Assembly: GCA_934635385.1 (NCBI GenBank)
Contig: CAKTZI010000003.1
Coordinates: 1 to 64,000, forward strand
Direction: 5' to 3'
DNA length: 64,000 bases
Source: an uncultured Kiritimatiellota bacterium
GTDB lineage: Bacteria; Verrucomicrobiota; Kiritimatiellia; RFP12; UBA1067
In this document: positions 59,886 through 64,000 of the stretch, in pieces
Layout of the letters: each line of letters starts with the position of its first letter
Numbering within the stretch: the first letter of the stretch is position 1
The notes under the pieces: model-generated
Database searches by the model: none
What the model saw: only the letters and a program-made list of their open reading frames with translations
What the model was told of the DNA's origin: nothing
Program-made: the position numbers and the translations under genes

Positions 59886-61203
59886 TGTCGTCTTTCTGTC
59901 GTCCGGCACGACTGGTGCGCCGAAGGAGATCGTGCGCACGGACGCCTCCCTGGAGACCGATGCCCGTGCGCTGGTCGCGGCGTTTCCCGAACTCTGGGCG
60001 CACCGTCCGCTGATCGTCTCGTCGGCGCGTCCCGAACACATGCTCGGCCACCTCTGGTGCCGGCGCGCGCCGCGTCTCGCCGGATGCGCCGTCCATCCGG
60101 CGGTCGTCATCTCCGTCGAGGAGCTGGCCGAGGTCGGCGCGGCGGCGGCGAACGGCGTCCTGTTCGTCACGACGCCGTCCTTTCTCGAAAAGGCCGTGAA
60201 GCATCCCGATTTCCCGGCGCTGCGAGGACGCCTTTCGGGCGTTGTCGTCTCGGGCGGCGCGTTGCGTCCGGCGACGGCAGAGGCCCTGCGGACGATTCTG
60301 GGGGTCTGTCCCCTCGAGATCTACGGCTCGACGGAGGCGGGCACGGTCGCGTGGCGGCGTTCGTCCGAGGGCGAGCTCTACACCCTGCAACGCGGCGTCT
60401 TGGCGACGCGCGATGCGGCGACGGGGGCGCTGGTCGTCGATTCGCCCTATGCGATGGCGCGGCCGTTCGCGCTGTCCGATGCCGTCGAATTCGTCTCGCC
60501 GCAGAAGTTCCGCCTCTTGGGACGGCTCGACCGGCAGGTCAAGATCCTGGAGGAGTTCGTTTCGCTGTCCGCCGTCGAGGCGGCGTTTGTGCGGCATCCG
60601 CTTGTCGCGGACGTGCGCGTCGAAGTCTGCGGAACGGACGTGCCGCGCCTCGGTGCGCTTGTCGTCCTGGCGGACGAAGGGCGCACCGCGCTCGCAAAGG
60701 GCACTTACGCGGCATTGGCCGCCGCCCTGCGGCGCGATATTCTGCCGCGCCTCGGCGAACGGGCGTTCCCGCGCCGCATCCGCTTCGTCCGCGAGCTGCC
60801 GACGGACGCGCGCGGCAAGACGCCGGCGGCGGATGTGCGCGCGGCACTGTCCGCCTGGTGCCGCGAGCCCGTCGTCAGCGCGTGGTCGGCCACGGCGACG
60901 CGACTGGAGGCGACGCTCGTCTTTCCGCCGGACTGCGACTGCTTTCAGGGCCACTTTCCCGGCTTCCCGATCCTGCCGGGCGTCGCGCAGCTCTACTTCC
61001 TGCGGCATTTCGCGCGGCAGGCGTTCCCCGACTTCCCCGACGCGGCAACGTACCGGAAGCTCAAGTTCCAGAAGCTTGTGCGTCCGGCGGACGCGGTGAC
61101 GCTGTGCGTGACGCGCGCGGACGCGGGACGTTTCGCCTTTTCGCTGGACGTCGCGTCGGGACGCGCGGCGTCGGGGCTTGTGGGGATGAGGGATGAGTTA
61201 TGA
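59878..61203 (+). CDS. Fusion: AMP-dependent acyl/aryl ligase plus FabZ/ApeI-like hotdog dehydratase
   Basis: A 441-residue fusion. Residues 1-330: acyl/aryl-adenylating ligase with FLSSGTTGAPKEI (P-loop), EIYGSTEAGTVAWR, LSDAVEFV and LGRLDRQVKI, ending PTDARGKTPAADV. Residues about 340-441: a hotdog 3-hydroxyacyl-ACP dehydratase with H359 in FQGHFPGFPILPGV. In E. coli-type APE clusters these activities are separate proteins. GTG 59878 follows GGAGG. Expected to load an aryl starter and dehydrate chain intermediates on the ACPs. Confidence 0.82.
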   Translation: MADVVFLSSGTTGAPKEIVRTDASLETDARALVAAFPELWAHRPLIVSSARPEHMLGHLWCRRAPRLAGCAVHPAVVISVEELAEVGAAAANGVLFVTTPSFLEKAVKHPDFPALRGRLSGVVVSGGALRPATAEALRTILGVCPLEIYGSTEAGTVAWRRSSEGELYTLQRGVLATRDAATGALVVDSPYAMARPFALSDAVEFVSPQKFRLLGRLDRQVKILEEFVSLSAVEAAFVRHPLVADVRVEVCGTDVPRLGALVVLADEGRTALAKGTYAALAAALRRDILPRLGERAFPRRIRFVRELPTDARGKTPAADVRAALSAWCREPVVSAWSATATRLEATLVFPPDCDCFQGHFPGFPILPGVAQLYFLRHFARQAFPDFPDAATYRKLKFQKLVRPADAVTLCVTRADAGRFAFSLDVASGRAASGLVGMRDEL

Positions 61204-61729
61204 GGGCGGTGAAAAGGTGAGCTTTGTTGCTGTCCTTTTGGCGTCGTCGGCTGTCGCGGCGTTGCAGGCGGCGCTCGATTCGTCGGCGACCTGGACGATG
61301 GAACGGCGTCTCGACGGTTCGGATCGTGCGCTCGTGTCGTCCGGCGTCGTCCGCTGCAAGGCGGGCGAGGGCATCGTCTGGGAGGTGCGGGAGCCGTTCG
61401 CGTCGTCCGTCACGATGACGACAAACGCTATGGTCTTCGTGGACGAGGACGGACGCCGCGAGAAGTCGCTGGACGAGCTTCCGCACTATGCGGAGATCCG
61501 GGCGGCGACGGATGCGTTCGTCGCGGGAAAGTCCACGGCGTTCGACGGCGTCTTCGCGATTCGCGAGATGGCGCTCCCGGACGGCGGCTGGAAGCTGACG
61601 CTCGTGCCGGAAGTTGCCGCGATGCGGCGGCTCGTGACGGAAGTCGAGCTGACGGGCGCGGCGCTGCCGACGAACGCCGTCCTGCGTTCGCCCGGCTGCG
61701 TCTCGACGATTCGCTTCCGCCGCAAGTGA
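61193..61729 (+). CDS. LolA-like outer membrane lipoprotein carrier protein
   Basis: A 178-residue exported protein: hydrophobic signal VSFVAVLLASSAVAA, then a LolA-like fold (TWTMERRLDGSDRALVSSGVVRCKAGEGIVWEVREPFASSVTMTTNAMVF, later LPDGGWKLTLVPEVAAMRRLVTEVELT). LolA-like genes are standard members of APE clusters. ATG 61193 overlaps the ligase gene by 11 nt; GTG 61217 is an alternative start. Last gene of the locus before asd. Confidence 0.75.
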   Translation: MSYEGGEKVSFVAVLLASSAVAALQAALDSSATWTMERRLDGSDRALVSSGVVRCKAGEGIVWEVREPFASSVTMTTNAMVFVDEDGRREKSLDELPHYAEIRAATDAFVAGKSTAFDGVFAIREMALPDGGWKLTLVPEVAAMRRLVTEVELTGAALPTNAVLRSPGCVSTIRFRRK

Positions 61730-61754
61730 CGTGCGCGCGGGGGCGTCGCGTTTT

Positions 61755-61763
61755 TGATATAAT
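61755..61763 (+). promoter_or_regulatory. Extended -10 promoter of asd
   Basis: TGATATAAT, 8 nt before ATG 61772; leaderless transcript expected. Confidence 0.82.
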
Positions 61764-61771
61764 ACGCGCCC

Positions 61772-62785
61772 ATGAAAGAGTATGCGGTCGGTTTGGTCGG
61801 TGTCGGCGCGGTCGGCACCGAGATGATCAAGGTCCTCAAGGAGCGCAAGTTCCCGCTGAAGGGCGCGGTTCAGGTCTTTGCGTCGCGCGAGCGCGACGAG
61901 CAGATCCTCGGCGAGACGTATCACGTGAAGAAGGCCGACGAGAACTGCTTCAAGGGGCTCGACATCGTGCTGTTCGCCGGCAAGACCGACGTCGCGATCC
62001 AGCTGAAGGACGCCTGCGTCAAGGCCGGCGCGAAGATGATCGACAACTCCCGCGCGTTCCGCCAGGATCCCGACGTGCCGCTCGTCGTGCCGCAGGTGAA
62101 CCCGGAGGATCTCGACTGGAACAAGGGCGTCATCGCGAACCCGAACTGCACGACGGCGATCATGCTGGAGGCCGTCGCGCCGCTCCACAAGGCGAAGGGC
62201 CTGAAGCGCCTCATTGCCGCGACCTACCAGGCCGCGTCCGGCGCCGGCGCGCCGGGGCTTGACGAGCTTGAATGCCAGATTCACGCCTATGCGAAGGGCG
62301 AACCGCTGACGGTCAAGGCGTTCCAGCACCAGCTCATGTACAACCTCATCCCGCACATCGACAAGTTCGACGAGACGAACGGCTACACGTTGGAGGAGCT
62401 GAAGATGCGCAACGAGGCGCGCAAGATGCTGCACCACCCGAACCTGAGGCTCTCCTGCACCTGCGTGCGCGTGCCGATCGCCCGCGCCCACTCCGAGTCG
62501 CTGAACTTGGAGTTCGAGAACGAGATCACGCCGGAGGAGGCGCGCGAGATTCTGCGGGCGTCCGAGGGCGTGAAGGTCGTGGACGATCCGCTGAACGGCG
62601 GCTACCCGATGCCGCTCGACGCGACGGCGAAGTACGACGTCCTCGCGGGGCGCATCCGCCAGGACATCTCGCGCGACGACAGGCGCGGGCTTGAGATGTT
62701 CGTCTCGGGCGACCAGCTCCTGCGCGGCGCGGCGCTGAACGCCGTCGAGATCGCCGAGCACCTGATCAAGCGCGGGCTCGTCTGA
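61772..62785 (+). CDS. asd: Aspartate-semialdehyde dehydrogenase
   Basis: A 337-residue NADP enzyme converting aspartyl phosphate to the semialdehyde for lysine, methionine and threonine and for diaminopimelate. GLVGVGAVGTEMIKVL, DIVLFAGKTDV, the catalytic C126 in NPNCTT, YQAASGAGAPGLDEL and RVPIARAHSESL are present. The protein is of the usual length. Near-leaderless promoter; next gene 34 bp downstream. Confidence 0.96.
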   Translation: MKEYAVGLVGVGAVGTEMIKVLKERKFPLKGAVQVFASRERDEQILGETYHVKKADENCFKGLDIVLFAGKTDVAIQLKDACVKAGAKMIDNSRAFRQDPDVPLVVPQVNPEDLDWNKGVIANPNCTTAIMLEAVAPLHKAKGLKRLIAATYQAASGAGAPGLDELECQIHAYAKGEPLTVKAFQHQLMYNLIPHIDKFDETNGYTLEELKMRNEARKMLHHPNLRLSCTCVRVPIARAHSESLNLEFENEITPEEAREILRASEGVKVVDDPLNGGYPMPLDATAKYDVLAGRIRQDISRDDRRGLEMFVSGDQLLRGAALNAVEIAEHLIKRGLV

Positions 62786-62819
62786 GACAGGGCGTGCGCG
62801 AAGGCGGCGTTCGCTGAGC

Positions 62820-63761
62820 ATGAAGAAGATCCTGATTCTGACGGACGGCAAGGCCGGACACGAAAACCAGTCGCGGGCCTTCGCGCGCGCGCTCGGCGGC
62901 GATGCGGTCGATTGCGTCGAGATCCACTTCAAGTCGAAGCTCCACAAGGCGTTGAGCTACCTGCTCGACCGCTTGGGCGTCGGCTGCCTGTCGCTGTTCA
63001 CGGGGCTGGACGGGATCCCGGCGCGCGGCGGCTGCGCGGCGGTCGTCGGCACGGGGTCGGGCACGTTCTACGCGGTGAAGACCCTCGCGCGGCGGCTCGG
63101 CGTGAAGGGCGGCGTCGTCCTCTATCCGCGCGGCTACCGGATCGCGACGTTCGACTGCATCCTCGCGCCGGCGTTTGACCGTCCGCCCAAGGCGTCGAAC
63201 GTGGTCGGGATTTCCGCGAACCTCGTCGCGAACGACGCGGCGTTCTACGCGAAAGGCGTTGCCGACTTCCGGGCGCGGACGGACGTCGTGCCCGAAATCG
63301 CCGTGATCGTCGGCGGCCCGAACAAATGCTCGACGCTGACGGCGGACTGGATGCGGCGAAAGCTGGACGCGATCTTCGCGCAGCCGGGCGCAAAGGCCGT
63401 CACGACCTCGCGGCGGACGCCTCCCGCTGTCGAGGCCGTCGTCGATTCGTATCCGTGGGACTACAAGCTTCTCTACTCGAAAGACCACTTCAACCCGATT
63501 CCGGCGTTCGTGAGCCTCGCTAAACGGCTTTATGTCACCGCCGAATCGACGGGCATGCTGTCCGAGGCCTGCACGTTCGGCACGGCCGAAGTCGTCGCGC
63601 TCGACAACCTGAAGCCGGGGCCGCACAAGTTCCGCCGGTTCGTGGACGGCCTCGTAGCGGGCGGTTCTGCCGCGTGGGACGGCGCGGATGCCGCCGGCCG
63701 GGCGCGCAAGGTCGATCTCGCCGCGCCGTTTGCCGCCGCGCGGAAGCTGATGGGGCTATGA
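62820..63761 (+). CDS. ELM1/GtrOC1-like putative nucleoside-diphosphate-sugar epimerase (mitochondrial fission ELM1 family)
   Basis: A 313-residue protein of the ELM1/COG3660 family: ILILTDGKAGHENQSRAFARAL at the start, PRGYRIATFDCILAPAFDRPP, IAVIVGGPNKCSTLTADWM and TAESTGMLSEACTFGTAEVVAL. Bacterial members occur in envelope-glycan contexts and look like GT-B proteins; the biochemical function is not established. It overlaps the next gene by ATGA. Confidence 0.82.
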   Translation: MKKILILTDGKAGHENQSRAFARALGGDAVDCVEIHFKSKLHKALSYLLDRLGVGCLSLFTGLDGIPARGGCAAVVGTGSGTFYAVKTLARRLGVKGGVVLYPRGYRIATFDCILAPAFDRPPKASNVVGISANLVANDAAFYAKGVADFRARTDVVPEIAVIVGGPNKCSTLTADWMRRKLDAIFAQPGAKAVTTSRRTPPAVEAVVDSYPWDYKLLYSKDHFNPIPAFVSLAKRLYVTAESTGMLSEACTFGTAEVVALDNLKPGPHKFRRFVDGLVAGGSAAWDGADAAGRARKVDLAAPFAAARKLMGL

Positions 63762-64000
63762 CCCGCTTCCGCATCGTCCTTTTCGCGTGCCTCATCTGCC
63801 TGCCGGCGGCGCTGCTGATCGCCGTCGGCGCGTGGCTCGTTGCGGCGCACGTGCCGAAGGCCATCCGTGCCGAACCCGGACGCATCGGCCGCGAATACCG
63901 CGACGTCGCCGAGGCGATCGCCGAACGGCCCGCCGCGTTTGCGGCCGTCGCCGAGCGTCCGAAAGGCTGGCGGCAGACGGGCAAGGTCAACGGCGCGCCG
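63758..64000 (+). CDS. Membrane-anchored protein, cut by the end of the window
   Basis: 81 codons visible, open to the right edge. Start MTRFRIVLFACLICLPAALLIAVGAWLVAAHVP is a membrane helix, followed by REYRDVAEAIAERPAAFAAV and a WRQTGK segment. The pattern resembles the N-terminus of a sensor histidine kinase, but too little is present to decide. ATGA overlap with the ELM1-like gene. Confidence 0.55.
   Translation, partial: MTRFRIVLFACLICLPAALLIAVGAWLVAAHVPKAIRAEPGRIGREYRDVAEAIAERPAAFAAVAERPKGWRQTGKVNGAP

Overview
The window is a GC-rich bacterial chromosome segment that is densely packed and carries genes on both strands. The mixture points to an uncultured member of the Verrucomicrobiota/Kiritimatiellota (PVC group). 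The evidence is Tat-exported Gfo/Idh/MocA oxidoreductases, a GH2 beta-mannosidase with its own GntR/LacI-type regulator, a DUF2723 membrane protein, a Bacteroidetes-like bS22/AURKAIP1 mini-ribosomal protein, an aryl-polyene-like ACP locus and an mraZ-rsmH-ftsL-ftsI cluster. This placement is inference from gene content, not from a marker phylogeny.

Layout. 0-9.1 kb (mostly minus strand): a RAYT-type transposase, a ParA/DUF2723 pair, and an apparent operon running GH2 mannosidase, sugar-responsive regulator, YchJ-like protein and unknown protein, then an Mrp/NBP35 Fe-S carrier. 9.2-15.7 kb (plus): rlmB, a small membrane protein, pgpA, a decayed DUF1016 nuclease, folE, a secreted oxidoreductase, coaB, a TPR lipoprotein and tRNA-Leu(UAA). 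16.2-21.6 kb: dTDP-sugar and glycosyltransferase operon. 21.8-26.8 kb: AAA ATPase, parE-like topoisomerase subunit, gmk and a second oxidoreductase. 26.8-37.2 kb: a large surface polysaccharide operon with an ABC exporter, CDP-3,6-dideoxyhexose genes plus a YerE-like ThDP enzyme (yersiniose-type branched sugar) and glycosyltransferases. 37.2-39.2 kb: an AT-richer RloA/RloB-like defence pair. 39.3-45.5 kb: AICAR transformylase, rnc, hisG, bS22, efp and a tandem-domain esterase. 46-54.6 kb: mraZ-rsmH-ftsL-ftsI, a SNF2 helicase, argJ and a TolB-like protein. 54.6-64 kb: a second ATPase, pyrC, rlmN, a compact aryl-polyene-like locus (GT2, two ACPs, COG4648 protein, fused AMP-ligase/hotdog dehydratase, LolA-like), asd, an ELM1-like protein and the start of a membrane protein.

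Regulation and non-coding structure are the most unusual aspects. Nearly every recognisable promoter is an extended -10 box (TGNTATAAT). In at least eight genes this box ends only 7-10 nt before the start codon, so the mRNAs should be leaderless or nearly so. Twice the TATAAT box contains the stop codon of the upstream gene, and once a palindromic -10 fires in both directions. Short tandem arrays of period 8, 9 or 10 nt sit directly before start codons. Three times they occur as inverted pairs with the same period in both arms, and two of those pairs have arms inside coding sequence (coaB, tolB). A separate family of roughly 400-600 bp non-coding elements with terminal inverted repeats occupies the larger intergenic gaps.

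No CRISPR array, rRNA, integrase, complete IS or replication origin is visible.
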